Notes: generated by a model from the letters alone, not told the origin. Numbered from the stretch's first letter, positions 8,814 to 18,401 are shown. The stretch: 64,000 bases of DNA from Pseudomonadota bacterium (GCA_023428645.1 JAEYXD010000014.1:1-64000), one strand, 5' to 3'. Numbers and translations are program-made.

Positions 8814-8932
8814 CTGGCCCACCCCTCGATCGATCGCCACGAGTTGGCGGGCGCGATGCTGCCGTCGCGAGGTCGCGCTGGCAATTTGTCGGTCAGCAGC
8901 TGCATGTATCCACGGTTTACGAGAGAAATTGG

Positions 8933-10414
8933 ATGACCCAACGCCCAGAGTACCTGTCGAGTTCGCATCCGAGGTCACTTTTCGGCGCCGCCGCCCGCGC
9001 TTCGACCACGGAGGGCCTGATCGCCTTCACTCCGATGTGGGGCGCCGCCATGCTGTTCAGCCTCGCCGGCGATCGCAACATCCTGATGTTGCGAGAAGGC
9101 GCGCTGCTGTTCGCGCTTTCCTGGGTTGCTGTCGCCGCCGCGTGCACGCTCATCGTGCGTCCGCGCCTCACGAACCTGCTCTACGTGCTCGCCGGATTGA
9201 TGGTGGTGCGCTACGGCTTGCTGCTGCCCGTCGCATCGAACAACAAGACGATCACGGTCTTCATGAATGCAGCGATCCTGGTCTGCGCGCTGCAGGCGAC
9301 GTGGACGGGGCTGCGCGACGCGCGGCTCCGGGACGTGCTCTACGAGCGCATGCGCGTCGTGGCGCGCGCGCTGCTCGCGGTGATGTATTTCTACGGCATT
9401 TTCCACAAGATCAACGTCGACTTCCTGGACCCGCGCGTATCGTGCGCAGTCGCGTTGTACGACCCGCTCGTGCGCGGCTTCGGGCTGGCGGGCAATCCGA
9501 TCGGGCATCAGGTCGCGATCTGGTCGACGTTCATCGTCGAGACCATCACGATCACGGCGCTGTATTGGAAGCGCTTCTTCGCCATCGGCCTGATCTTCGG
9601 GCTGATATTCCATTTCATCATCCCGATCTCGACGTACTCCTGGTACATGGACTTCTCGAGCCTCGTGCTCGCGTTGTACATGCTGTCGATTCCGCGCGAG
9701 GTCAGCACGGCGTTCTTCGAGCGCGTCGCCGGCATCTTCCGCGCCAGCCGCGCGCGCTTCGGGTCGGCGGGCGTGCTGCTGCCGTTCGCGATCGTCGCGG
9801 CGATTGCCGTCCTCGTCGTCGGCTTCGTCGCGCTCCGCGCCGAGCGCGTGGGCCAGCTGTTCCAGTTGTACAACTCCATCTGGGTGTTGTTCTGGGCGGT
9901 GTACGGCGGCATCGCGATGGTGCTGTTGACGGCCGTCGCGCTCGACTACCTGCCCTGGCGCGGCAGTTCGGGCCCGCGCCAGCCGCTGTGGCTCTACGCG
10001 TTTCCGCTCGTGCTGTTTTTGTCGTGTCTGTCACCGTACGTCGGACTGAAGACGGAGAGCTCGATCGCGATGTTCAGCAATCTGCACACGGAAGCCGGCG
10101 AGACGAATCATCTGCTGTTCACCACGCCGCCGTATCTGTTCGACTACCAGCGCGACGTCGTGAAGATCATCGACGCGTCGAGCCCGCCGTTGCAGCGAGT
10201 CGCGAAGGGCCGCGACGGCCTCGTATGGCACGGCCTGCAGCAGTACTTGCGCGAGAATCCACAGGAGTGGGTGACGTTCCACCGCGACGGCGTGCTGTAC
10301 GAGCGCGCAACCGCGGCGTCGATCGCGCATCTGCCGCAGCCGAACTGGCTCGAGCGCAAGCTGCTCATTTTCAAGACCGTGGATTTCGATCGACCAAAAG
10401 TCTGTACCCACTGA
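8933..10414 (+). CDS. HTTM-like polytopic membrane protein
   Basis: 493 aa with about eight to nine hydrophobic segments between residues 25 and 380. It has the HTTM hallmark stretch YFYGIFHKINVDFLDP followed by helices with FHFIIPISTYSWYMDFSS, and a soluble C-terminal tail of about 110 residues. HTTM proteins are related to vitamin-K-dependent gamma-carboxylase and SdpB-like proteins; most bacterial members have no assigned reaction. It is divergent from the DCC/small-protein operon, with the promoters in the 119-bp gap. The histidines HK and FH may correspond to family active-site residues, but I cannot verify this. Confidence 0.7.
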   Translation: MTQRPEYLSSSHPRSLFGAAARASTTEGLIAFTPMWGAAMLFSLAGDRNILMLREGALLFALSWVAVAAACTLIVRPRLTNLLYVLAGLMVVRYGLLLPVASNNKTITVFMNAAILVCALQATWTGLRDARLRDVLYERMRVVARALLAVMYFYGIFHKINVDFLDPRVSCAVALYDPLVRGFGLAGNPIGHQVAIWSTFIVETITITALYWKRFFAIGLIFGLIFHFIIPISTYSWYMDFSSLVLALYMLSIPREVSTAFFERVAGIFRASRARFGSAGVLLPFAIVAAIAVLVVGFVALRAERVGQLFQLYNSIWVLFWAVYGGIAMVLLTAVALDYLPWRGSSGPRQPLWLYAFPLVLFLSCLSPYVGLKTESSIAMFSNLHTEAGETNHLLFTTPPYLFDYQRDVVKIIDASSPPLQRVAKGRDGLVWHGLQQYLRENPQEWVTFHRDGVLYERATAASIAHLPQPNWLERKLLIFKTVDFDRPKVCTH

Positions 10415-10501
10415 TGATCCTTGTGACCCAAGGGCCATGCCCCGAAGCACCTCTTCTTAACCCCGCCCAATAGGTATACCCTCCGCGAACCGATTGTTGA
10501 G

Positions 10502-12379
10502 GTGTCACCAGTAAGTGACGCGCACCAGGGGTATCAGGGGGGATACGTAGCGGTGGAACCGACCGATACTGGAAATCCTGACCATTACCATCGCGTCGTC
10601 GACTGTCAGTGGGCCTGCCCGGCACATACGGATGTGCCCGAGTACATCCGACTGATTGCCCAGGGCAAGTTCGGCGAAGCGTATCTCGTCAATCGCGAGT
10701 CCAATGTATTCCCCGGCATTCTCGGCCGCGTCTGCGATCGGCCGTGCGAGCCCGCGTGCAGGCGCGGCCGCGTCGAGGACAAGCCGGTCGCGATCTGCCG
10801 CTTGAAGCGCGTCGCGGCGGATCATCGGGGCGATATCACCGCGCGGCTGCCGCAGCCGCCGCGCCTCAAGAACGGCAAGCGCATCGCGTGCGTCGGCGCG
10901 GGACCCGCGTCGCTGACGGTCGCGAACGATCTGCTGCCGCTCGGCTACGACGTCACGATGTTCGAAAAATGGGGCACGCCCGGCGGCCTCATGCGCACCA
11001 ACATCCCCGCCTTTCGCCTGCCCGCGGACGTACTCGACGAGGAGATCGGCTACATCATCGATCTGGGCCTCGACCTGCGCTTGGGATCGCCGGTGACGAG
11101 CATGCGCGAGCTGCTGGCGACCGGCGGATTCGACGCGATATTCGTCGGCAGCGGCGCACCGCACGGCAAGGATCTGGAGCTGCCGGGCCGCCGCGCGTCG
11201 CGGACAGTCCGAGATCGCATCCACATCGGCATCGACTGGCTCGAATCGGTCGCGTTCGATCACGTGCGCGCGATCGGCCGGCGCGTGCTCATCATCGGCG
11301 TCGGCAACACCGCGATGGATTGCTGTCGCACGTCGCTGCGCCTCGGCGCGACGGACGTGAAGGTCATGGCACGCAAGCCGCGCAGCTTCTTCAAGGCGTC
11401 CGCATGGGAGCTCGAAGACGCGGAGGAAGAGAACGTCGAGATCGTCGTCAATCACGCACCGAAGGCCTACGTCGTCGAGCACGACACGCTCGCCGGCATG
11501 CTGTTCGATCGCATGGAGTACGAGCTCGATGCGAACGGACGCATCACGGCGGAGCGAGCAGTCGGCGAAGCGTTCTTCGCATGCGACGACGTCATTCTCG
11601 CGATCGGCCAGGAGAACGCGTTTCCCTGGATCGAAGACGATCTCGGCATCGAGTTCGGCACATGGCGCGTACCGAAGGTCGATCCGGTGACGTTCCAATC
11701 GACGCGGGCGAACGTGTTCTTCGGCGGCGATGCCGCCTTCGGCCCGAAGAACATCATCTGGGCCGTCGAGCACGGTCATCAGGCGGCGGTGTCGATCCAC
11801 AAGTTCTGCAGCGGTTCGCCCGTGACCGAGCGCTTGCCCCCGCTCATGAATCTGACGAGCCGGAAGATGGGCCTGCACGAGTGGGCCTACAAGAACGAGT
11901 ACAACCCGCTCGAGCGGCGGCTCATGCCACACGTGGATCTCAAGCAGCGCTTCAAGAAAGTGAACATCGAGGTCGAGCTCGGCTTCACCGCCGAGCAGGT
12001 CGCCGTGGAAGTCCAGCGCTGCTTGAATTGCGACGTGCAAACGGTGTTCGAGGCGAAGCTGTGCATCGAATGCGACGCATGCATCGACATCTGCCCCGTC
12101 GATTGCCTCACGCTGGCGGCGAACGGGCCCGAAGCGGACCTGCGCCAGCGCCTGAAGGCGCCCGCGCTCAATCTGGCTCAACCGCTGTTCGTATCCACGC
12201 CGCTCGCGCACACCGGCCGCGTGATGGTCAAGGACGAGGATCTCTGCGTGCATTGCGGCCTGTGCGCCGAGCGCTGCCCGACCGCCGCATGGGACATGCA
12301 GAAGTCGACGATCAAGATTCCGCAGGCGAGCGACGAGACCACTCCATGTCACCCAGCGCAGACTCGCAAGACCGCGTAA
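10502..12379 (+). CDS. GltD-type FAD/NAD(P)-binding oxidoreductase fused to 2x[4Fe-4S] ferredoxin domain
   Basis: 625 aa from GTG 10502; an in-frame GTG at 10553 has a GGGGGGA stretch upstream and may be the true start, shortening the protein by 17 residues. The N-terminal cluster region (CQWACPAHTDVPEYI, then CDRPCEPACRRGRV) and flavin site (CVGAGPASLTVANDL, residues 126-140) match the glutamate synthase small subunit family. The second nucleotide site is IIGVGNTAMDC. The C-terminus adds ferredoxin motifs CIECDACIDICPVDC and CVHCGLCAERCP. It overlaps the 2-oxoacid oxidoreductase alpha gene by 34 bp, so it probably passes electrons between that enzyme and NAD(P)H. Confidence 0.88.
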   Translation: MSPVSDAHQGYQGGYVAVEPTDTGNPDHYHRVVDCQWACPAHTDVPEYIRLIAQGKFGEAYLVNRESNVFPGILGRVCDRPCEPACRRGRVEDKPVAICRLKRVAADHRGDITARLPQPPRLKNGKRIACVGAGPASLTVANDLLPLGYDVTMFEKWGTPGGLMRTNIPAFRLPADVLDEEIGYIIDLGLDLRLGSPVTSMRELLATGGFDAIFVGSGAPHGKDLELPGRRASRTVRDRIHIGIDWLESVAFDHVRAIGRRVLIIGVGNTAMDCCRTSLRLGATDVKVMARKPRSFFKASAWELEDAEEENVEIVVNHAPKAYVVEHDTLAGMLFDRMEYELDANGRITAERAVGEAFFACDDVILAIGQENAFPWIEDDLGIEFGTWRVPKVDPVTFQSTRANVFFGGDAAFGPKNIIWAVEHGHQAAVSIHKFCSGSPVTERLPPLMNLTSRKMGLHEWAYKNEYNPLERRLMPHVDLKQRFKKVNIEVELGFTAEQVAVEVQRCLNCDVQTVFEAKLCIECDACIDICPVDCLTLAANGPEADLRQRLKAPALNLAQPLFVSTPLAHTGRVMVKDEDLCVHCGLCAERCPTAAWDMQKSTIKIPQASDETTPCHPAQTRKTA

Positions 12380-14184
12380 ACGACTTCGTCATCAAGTTCG
12401 CGAACGTCAACGGCACTGGCTCCGCAAGCGCCAACACGCTCTTGATGAAGTCGATGTTTCGGATGGGCATTCCGGTCGTCGGCAAGAACTACTTTCCATC
12501 GAACATCCAGGGCCTGCCGACCTGGTACGAGATCCGTGTCTCGCGCGATGGCTACGTCGCACGGTCCGGCCGCGTCGACGTGATGGTCGCGATGAACGCG
12601 GAGACCTACGCGAAAGACATCAAGGAAGTGAGCCCCGGCGGTTATCTGCTGTACGACTCCACCTGGCCGCGCCCGGCACTGCTGAAGCGCGACGACATCA
12701 CGATTCTCGGCGTGCCGCTCGCCCGAATGTGCAACGAGACATTCCAAGGCGTGCGCGCGCGCATTCTGCTCAAGAACATCATGTACGCGGGTGTCCTGGC
12801 GGCGCTGTTCGAGATCGATCTCGACGTCATGCGCGCGCTCCTGGGAGAAAGCTACTCGAACAAGAAGTCGCTGCTCGACTCGAACGTGACAGCGCTCGAA
12901 ATGGGCTACCACTACGCCAGGGAGCACTTCGCGACGCCGCTGGCGCTGCGCGTCGCACGCATGGACCGAACGCGCGATCACGTCTTGCTCGACGGCAACA
13001 CCGCGGCAGCGCTCGGCTGCCTGTACGCGGGAGCGACCGTCGGCGCCTGGTACCCGATCACGCCGTCGACGTCGCTGATGGATGCATTCAAGAGCTTCTG
13101 CCAGAAGTGGCGGGTCGATCGCGATACGGGCGAGCGCAACTACGCCATCGTGCAGGCGGAGGACGAGCTCGCGGCGATCGGCGCCGTGATCGGCGCGTCC
13201 TGGAATGGCGCGCGCGCGTTCACACCGACGAGCGGGCCCGGCCTTTCGCTCATGAACGAGTTCATCGGGCTCGCGTATTACGCCGAGATTCCCGCCGTCA
13301 TCTTCGATATTCAGCGCGTCGGCCCGTCCACCGGCATGCCGACGCGCACACAGCAGGGCGACGTGCTGCTCGCCGCGTATGCGTCGCACGGAGACACGCG
13401 ACATGTCGTGCTGTTTCCCCGCGATCCGGAAGAATGCTTCTACTTCGCGGCGAATGCATTCGACCTGGCGGAGCGCTTGCAGACGCCGGTGTTCGTGCTT
13501 TCGGACCTCGATATCGGCATGAACGACTGGCTGTGCCCCGATCTGCGTTGGGACGACGCGTACCGGCCCGACCGCGGCAAGGTGCTCACGAAAGCGCAGC
13601 TGGCGGCGCTCGACAAGTTTCAGCGCTACTTGGATCAGGATGGCGACGGCATCCCCCATCGAACCTTGCCCGGCGTGCATCCAAAAGGCGCCTACTTCAC
13701 GCGCGGCTCCGGCCATTCGCAGTACGGCGGCTATACCGAGGACCCGACGGAGTATCAGATCGTGCTCGATCGACTGCGGCGCAAGTTCGACACGGCGAAG
13801 CAGCTCGTGCCGAAAGCGGCAATCGAGTCGCGCGGCCAGGGTACGAGCGTCGCGATCGTGACGATCGGCAGCTGCGACGGCGCGGTGCGCGAAGCGCTCG
13901 ATGTGTTGCGACGGCGCGGCCTGCAATGCGACTACATGCGCATCAAGGCCTTCCCCTTCGGCGCGGAGGTCGAACACTTTCTCGCGACGCATACGACGGT
14001 CTTCGTCGTCGAGCAGAATCGCGATGCGCAGCTGCGCAGCCTGCTGACGCTCGAAACCGCGGTGGAGAAAGCGAAGCTGCGCTCGATCCTGTATTACGCG
14101 GGCCTGCCGCTGGCGGCGGGCGTCGTCGTCGATGGCGTGCTCGCAGGGTTGGGAACTGCGGTTCCAGTGAGGTCGGCCGTATGA
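12346..14184 (+). CDS. korA: 2-oxoacid:ferredoxin oxidoreductase, fused gamma-alpha subunit
   Basis: 612 aa. ATG 12346 lies inside the end of the preceding gene. Residues 1 to about 190 are the gamma domain (KFANVNGTGSASANTLLMKS). From about 205 comes the alpha pyrimidine-binding domain (ALGCLYAGATVGAWYPITPS), then the C-terminal domain with VEQNRDAQLRSLL. This order is that of KorA-type subunits, which with KorB oxidatively decarboxylate 2-oxoglutarate or related 2-oxoacids to acyl-CoA, or run in reverse with reduced ferredoxin. The symbol reflects family; the substrate (2-oxoglutarate, pyruvate or branched 2-oxoacid) is not proven. Confidence 0.88.
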   Translation: MSPSADSQDRVNDFVIKFANVNGTGSASANTLLMKSMFRMGIPVVGKNYFPSNIQGLPTWYEIRVSRDGYVARSGRVDVMVAMNAETYAKDIKEVSPGGYLLYDSTWPRPALLKRDDITILGVPLARMCNETFQGVRARILLKNIMYAGVLAALFEIDLDVMRALLGESYSNKKSLLDSNVTALEMGYHYAREHFATPLALRVARMDRTRDHVLLDGNTAAALGCLYAGATVGAWYPITPSTSLMDAFKSFCQKWRVDRDTGERNYAIVQAEDELAAIGAVIGASWNGARAFTPTSGPGLSLMNEFIGLAYYAEIPAVIFDIQRVGPSTGMPTRTQQGDVLLAAYASHGDTRHVVLFPRDPEECFYFAANAFDLAERLQTPVFVLSDLDIGMNDWLCPDLRWDDAYRPDRGKVLTKAQLAALDKFQRYLDQDGDGIPHRTLPGVHPKGAYFTRGSGHSQYGGYTEDPTEYQIVLDRLRRKFDTAKQLVPKAAIESRGQGTSVAIVTIGSCDGAVREALDVLRRRGLQCDYMRIKAFPFGAEVEHFLATHTTVFVVEQNRDAQLRSLLTLETAVEKAKLRSILYYAGLPLAAGVVVDGVLAGLGTAVPVRSAV

Positions 14185-15236
14185 GCTTCATCGCCAAACC
14201 GCGGATTGCCCATCCGAGCCTGCCGCGCAACGAGCTCGGGCTCACGCGCCGTGACTACGAAGGCGCGATGTCGACGCTATGCGCGGGCTGCGGGCACGAT
14301 TCGATCACCGCCGCGATCATCGAGGCCGTATGGGGCCTGTCGATTCGGCCCGAGATGCTCGTGAAGCTGTCGGGCATCGGCTGCTCGTCCAAGACGACCG
14401 CGTACTTCGACAGCGGCGGTCACGGCTTCAACGGCGTGCACGGGCGCATGCCGTCGATCGCGACGGGAGCGAACGCCGCGAATCGAGATCTGTACTACCT
14501 CGGCGTGTCGGGCGACGGCGATACATTGTCGATCGGACTCGGTCAATTCGCGCATGCGATCCGGCGCAACGTGAACATGCTGTACGTGCTGGAGAACAAC
14601 GGCGTCTACGGGCTCACGAAGGGACAGTTCTCGGCCTCGGCGGACATCGGCTCGAAAGCAAAGCGCGGCGAGGAGAACGTACAGCCGCCGATCGATCCGG
14701 TGCTCGCGGCCTTGACGCTTGGATGTTCATTCGTCGCGCGCGGCTTCTCGGGCGACAAGGAGCAGCTGGTGCCGCTGCTGCAGGCCGGCTTGCGTCATCC
14801 GGGCTTCGCGCTGCTCGACGTGCTGTCGCCGTGCGTCACGTTCAACGACCACGAAGGCTCGACGAAGAGCTATGCGTTCGTGCGCGATCACTATGAGGAA
14901 GTGGTGCACGCGGATTTCGTGCCGCCCGCGCGGACGATCACGACGCACTACGCCGCGGGCGAGGCGATGCCGGTGACGATGCACGACGGCAGCCGCATCT
15001 TGTTGCGCAAGCTCGATCCGAGCTACGACCCCACGCATCGCGGCCGGGCGTTCAATTACATCCGGGACAAGCAGGCGCAAGGCGAGTACGTGACGGGACT
15101 CATCTATATCGATGAGCAGAGTGCGGATTTTCACCGCCTGAACGGGACGGCGGCGCAGCCGCTGAATCAGATCCCGTACGAGCGGCTGACGCCCGGGAGT
15201 GCGGCGTTGGCGAAGATTCTCAGCCGGTATCGCTGA
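14181..15236 (+). CDS. korB: 2-oxoacid:ferredoxin oxidoreductase, beta (TPP-binding) subunit
   Basis: 351 aa; ATG overlaps the korA stop (ATGA). CAGCGHD near residue 32 contributes cluster-ligand cysteines. The thiamine-diphosphate motif begins at GVSGDGDTLSIG (around residue 112) and is followed by NNGVYGLTKGQ, as in KorB/PorB proteins. No separate delta ferredoxin gene follows; those clusters sit on the first gene of the operon. The next gene is convergent, with its stop 9 bp away. Confidence 0.9.
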   Translation: MSFIAKPRIAHPSLPRNELGLTRRDYEGAMSTLCAGCGHDSITAAIIEAVWGLSIRPEMLVKLSGIGCSSKTTAYFDSGGHGFNGVHGRMPSIATGANAANRDLYYLGVSGDGDTLSIGLGQFAHAIRRNVNMLYVLENNGVYGLTKGQFSASADIGSKAKRGEENVQPPIDPVLAALTLGCSFVARGFSGDKEQLVPLLQAGLRHPGFALLDVLSPCVTFNDHEGSTKSYAFVRDHYEEVVHADFVPPARTITTHYAAGEAMPVTMHDGSRILLRKLDPSYDPTHRGRAFNYIRDKQAQGEYVTGLIYIDEQSADFHRLNGTAAQPLNQIPYERLTPGSAALAKILSRYR

Positions 15237-15245
15237 AGCCGCGCC

Positions 15246-15944
15246 CTACGCCAGCTCGAACAACACTTCCGATTTCTCGTATACCTTCGCGATCTTCTGG
15301 CCGTCCCACACGTAGCCCAGCGCCGCGCCGGCAATCGGAATGCTCACCGCCGGCGGCTTGAACGCGGCAAGGCACTCGCCCCCGGGGTGACGCACACTTC
15401 GGTAGACGATGCCCCAATCACCTTTGTCCCGGTGCGTCTTCGCGAAGGCCTGCGATGGGCCATAGTCCTCCGGCTGATGCAGCGGCGCGTATTTCGCGGC
15501 TCGCACATCGCGGAACGGCTTGAGCGGCCGGCCGACATACGCGCGCATGTCGATCTCGCCCGGCGGCTCGGCCGTCGCCGCAAGGAAGCGCGCGCGATGA
15601 AACGCCGTTTCGCGAACAGCGGTTTCGAGCGTGCGCGCGGCGTAATACACGCCGAAGCTGCCATCGCTGAAGCGGCTCGGCCGCCCGATGTGAGTGAACG
15701 CCGCCATCACGATGCTCGCGCCGGGCGCATGTACGCGATCTTCCGGCCGCACGAGCGGCGCGACACCGCTTGCATCGCGCAGGCGATCGTTCGTCAGCCC
15801 CTCGAGGTGCCACGCCATTTCCATCTGCCGCGCGGCGACGACATTCTCGAATACGTTGATCGGCGGATGCTTCGCCGCGACGACGCGATAGATCTTCTGC
15901 CAGCGCAGCCGAACGACCGGCGGCGCGGCGCTACGGGTGGTCAT
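15246..15944 (-). CDS. RES-domain toxin of a Xre/RES toxin-antitoxin pair
   Basis: 232 aa. The RES-domain landmarks are present: the N-terminal WQKIYRVV, GRPSRFSDGSFGVYYAA with TLETAVRETAFHR, and YRSVRHPGGECLAAF towards the end. RES toxins studied so far (for example MbcT and the Pseudomonas putida Res) destroy NAD+. The conserved Arg, Tyr, Glu and Ser expected for NAD+ attack appear to be retained. It lies 29 bp downstream of a DUF2384-type antitoxin gene in the usual antitoxin-then-toxin order. Confidence 0.9.
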   Translation of the reverse strand: MTTRSAAPPVVRLRWQKIYRVVAAKHPPINVFENVVAARQMEMAWHLEGLTNDRLRDASGVAPLVRPEDRVHAPGASIVMAAFTHIGRPSRFSDGSFGVYYAARTLETAVRETAFHRARFLAATAEPPGEIDMRAYVGRPLKPFRDVRAAKYAPLHQPEDYGPSQAFAKTHRDKGDWGIVYRSVRHPGGECLAAFKPPAVSIPIAGAALGYVWDGQKIAKVYEKSEVLFELA

Positions 15945-15973
15945 GCGAGGTGCGTTCCCTGCGTTGGCGCGGC

Positions 15974-16372
15974 TCAGCCGCGCTCGGCATCGAGATAGCG
16001 GCGGACGTCGGCGAGATCGATGACGTGGCCGCCGAGCATTCGGTCCAGGGCGGACTTACCGTTGAAGCCGCGCGCGGTGTTGGGCTTTTTCACCCAGTGA
16101 TTGGCCGCTTCCTCGGTCGGCAGCAGAATGCGCAGGGCCTTGTAGATGCCCATGATGTAACTGATGCGCTCGAGCGTGTCCGCGGAGAGTCGCGCGCTCT
16201 TGTCGCTCTTCCATTTGAAGAACGTGGAGCGTGCGGGCGAGCCGAGCAGCGTGCGTTCTTCCTCGGCGGTCAGACCCCAACCCGCGGTGATATTGAAGAA
16301 TGCGGTCAGGGCCGTGGCCCCGAGCTCCTCGGGGTCGAAGCTGGCCGGGTCGGCAGGGCGCGGCTGGAACAT
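15974..16372 (-). CDS. Xre/MbcA/ParS-type antitoxin (DUF2384)
   Basis: 132 aa from ATG 16372; a TTG at 16405 would add 11 residues and is less likely. An N-terminal Xre-like helical DNA-binding part (FFKWKSDKSARLSADTLERI) is followed by the C-terminal DUF2384 segment (NHWVKKPNTARGFNGKSALD), which in known pairs inserts into the RES active site. It should neutralise the downstream RES toxin and autoregulate the operon. Confidence 0.88.
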   Translation of the reverse strand: MFQPRPADPASFDPEELGATALTAFFNITAGWGLTAEEERTLLGSPARSTFFKWKSDKSARLSADTLERISYIMGIYKALRILLPTEEAANHWVKKPNTARGFNGKSALDRMLGGHVIDLADVRRYLDAERG

Positions 16373-17157
16373 ACGGCGGCAGTCCTGTAAGAGACTTTGC
16401 CGCAAAATACTCCATCCATGGACTCAAGGCCAGAGCCGGTGCGTCCGGGCACCGCCTTGCGGGCGTCGTCGCGAGCTAAACCCACTTACGCGGCGCGGAC
16501 GTCCACAGGCGGCATACCGGCGAGCGTAGCGATGCGAATTCCCCGACGCGGCGGTGGCTTGCGCCCCGCTGCAGGCACCGCGGATCATCCGCCCACTGCA
16601 CGGCGTAAACCGTCGGATCGAGCCTTGCCTCCACGAGCTCGCGCAGATGCCGCCGCCAACCCTCTCGAGTTTTCATCATCGACTCCACTCAGATTGCCAG
16701 TCTCGTAACGCTCACGAACGAAGGCGGTTCCTGACCGTGCCGTGGTGAATCATCCGCCTCGCGCTGCTTACGTTTGGCGACAGCGTCATGGCTGCGCACC
16801 TGCGCTCGCCGTGCCGATGACGACCATCGCATTCCGCTCATGGCTCGCGACATCACGAGCGAGCACGCGCGCATGATCATCCGCCACGACCCCATGCGCA
16901 TCGAGGATGTGGGCAGCTTCCGTTGACACTGCACGCCGCCATGCCCTCGCTCTCTCGCGCTCATGCTCGAGCCTCTCGTCACGCACTGCTCATGCACGAC
17001 ATCGATGACCACGAATCACATTCGTGCATGCCGCGCCGCGCGCGCATGCCATTGCATGCGCTCAGCGCCGCGCACATAGAACTCGACACATGCCTGCTCG
17101 CCGTCGTTGGTATGATCGGCCGCCGCATTAAAAAAGCCGAAGTCTTGGAGTTCTTCC
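16373..17157. other. 785-bp intergenic region without a convincing gene
   Basis: Short open frames occur on both strands, but none has a good ribosome-binding site plus a recognisable protein. A minus-strand frame at 16476-16688 begins MESMMKTREGWRRHLRELVE and reads like coding sequence for about 40 residues before losing character. A minus-strand frame near 16786-16986 contains a stretch vaguely like a universal-stress-protein tail (RNAMVVIGTASAG). The region may hold decayed gene remnants next to the toxin-antitoxin locus. The promoter of the acyl-CoA dehydrogenase operon should be near its right end. Confidence 0.4.
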
Positions 17158-18384
17158 ATGCAGTTCGAATACAGCGAAAAGGTCAGAAGCCTGGCCTCCC
17201 GCCTGCAAGCCTTTTTCGACGAGCACATTTACCCGCATGAGCAAGCCGTCGCCGAGTTGATCGCATCGCGCGAAGGCAAGCAGCGCTGGGAGCCGATCCC
17301 TCTCGTCGAAGAGCTGAAACCAAAGGCGCGCGCCGCGGGCTTGTGGAATTTGTTCTTGCCGCACTCCGACCGCGGGGCGGGTCTCACGAACCTCGAATAC
17401 GCGCCGCTGTGCGAGATCATGGGCGCCATCAGCTGGTCGTCTGAGATCTTCAATTGCGCGGCGCCCGACACCGGCAATATGGAAATCCTCGAACGCTACG
17501 CGACGCCGGAAAACAAGGAGCGCTGGCTCAAGCCGCTGCTGAATGGCGAGATCCGCTCCGCGTTCTGCATGACGGAGCCTGCCGTTGCCTCCTCGGACGC
17601 GACGAACATTGCCACCCAGATCACGCGCGACGGCGACCACTACGTCATCAACGGCCGCAAGTGGTTCGCGTCCGGCGCCGGCGACGTGCGTTGCAAGATC
17701 CTGATCGTGATGGGCAAGACCGATCCGACGGCCGCCAAACATCAGCAGCAGTCGCAAATTCTCGTGCCGATGGATACGCCGGGCGTCGAAGTGATTCGCC
17801 CGCTGCCCGTGTTCGGCTTCGACGATGCGCCACACGGCCACATGGAAATCGTGTTCGACAACGTGCGCGTGCCTGCGAGCAACATCCTGCTCGGCGAAGG
17901 CCGCGGCTTCGAGATCGCGCAAGCGCGCCTCGGGCCGGGCCGCATTCATCACTGCATGCGCAACATCGGCGTTGCCGAGCGCGTGCTGGCGATGACATGT
18001 CAGCGCCTGCTGTCGCGCGTTGCGTTCGGCAGACCGATCGCGGATCAGTCGATCTGGCTCGAGCGCATCGCGAACTGCCGCATTCAGATCGATCAAGCCC
18101 GTCTGCTCGTGTTGAACGCCGCCGACAAGATGGATCGCCTGGGCAACAAGGCCGCGCGACGCGAGATCGCGATGATCAAGGTCGCGGCACCGGCGATGCT
18201 GAACTACGTCGTCGACTGGGCGATCCAGGCGCACGGCGCCGCCGGCGTCACGACGGACTTCCGCCTCGGCCACATCGCCGCCAGCGCGCGCACGATGCGC
18301 ATCGTCGACGGCCCGGACGAGGTGCATCGCAATCAGATCGGCAAGATGGAGCTGGAAAAGTACCGGCCGGCGAAGCACGCGTAA
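17158..18384 (+). CDS. Acyl-CoA dehydrogenase family protein (ACAD10/11-like)
   Basis: 408 aa; ATG preceded by GGAG. Family features: FCMTEPAVASSDATNI (flavin/substrate loop, residues 140-155), NGRKWFASGAGDVRCK, the GRGFEIAQARLGPGRIHHC helix and the C-terminal IVDGPDEVHRNQI. The sequence resembles the long-chain ACAD10/11 subfamily, consistent with the kinase two genes downstream. In mammals and in the Pseudomonas levulinate (lva) pathway such a dehydrogenase-like enzyme converts the phosphorylated 4-hydroxyacyl-CoA. It heads a three-gene operon. Confidence 0.9.
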   Translation: MQFEYSEKVRSLASRLQAFFDEHIYPHEQAVAELIASREGKQRWEPIPLVEELKPKARAAGLWNLFLPHSDRGAGLTNLEYAPLCEIMGAISWSSEIFNCAAPDTGNMEILERYATPENKERWLKPLLNGEIRSAFCMTEPAVASSDATNIATQITRDGDHYVINGRKWFASGAGDVRCKILIVMGKTDPTAAKHQQQSQILVPMDTPGVEVIRPLPVFGFDDAPHGHMEIVFDNVRVPASNILLGEGRGFEIAQARLGPGRIHHCMRNIGVAERVLAMTCQRLLSRVAFGRPIADQSIWLERIANCRIQIDQARLLVLNAADKMDRLGNKAARREIAMIKVAAPAMLNYVVDWAIQAHGAAGVTTDFRLGHIAASARTMRIVDGPDEVHRNQIGKMELEKYRPAKHA

Positions 18385-18401
18385 CCCACGGAGTCACTCA
18401 C

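Noticed and set aside
10505..12352. 615-codon minus-strand open frame opposite the GltD-ferredoxin gene
   Set aside because: Composition is Arg/Ala/His-rich with no domain; it mirrors a clearly coding plus-strand gene. High-GC antisense frame.
16786..16986. Possible universal-stress-protein remnant
   Set aside because: Only a short stretch (RNAMVVIGTASAG) is suggestive and the rest does not align by eye; too weak to call a pseudogene.
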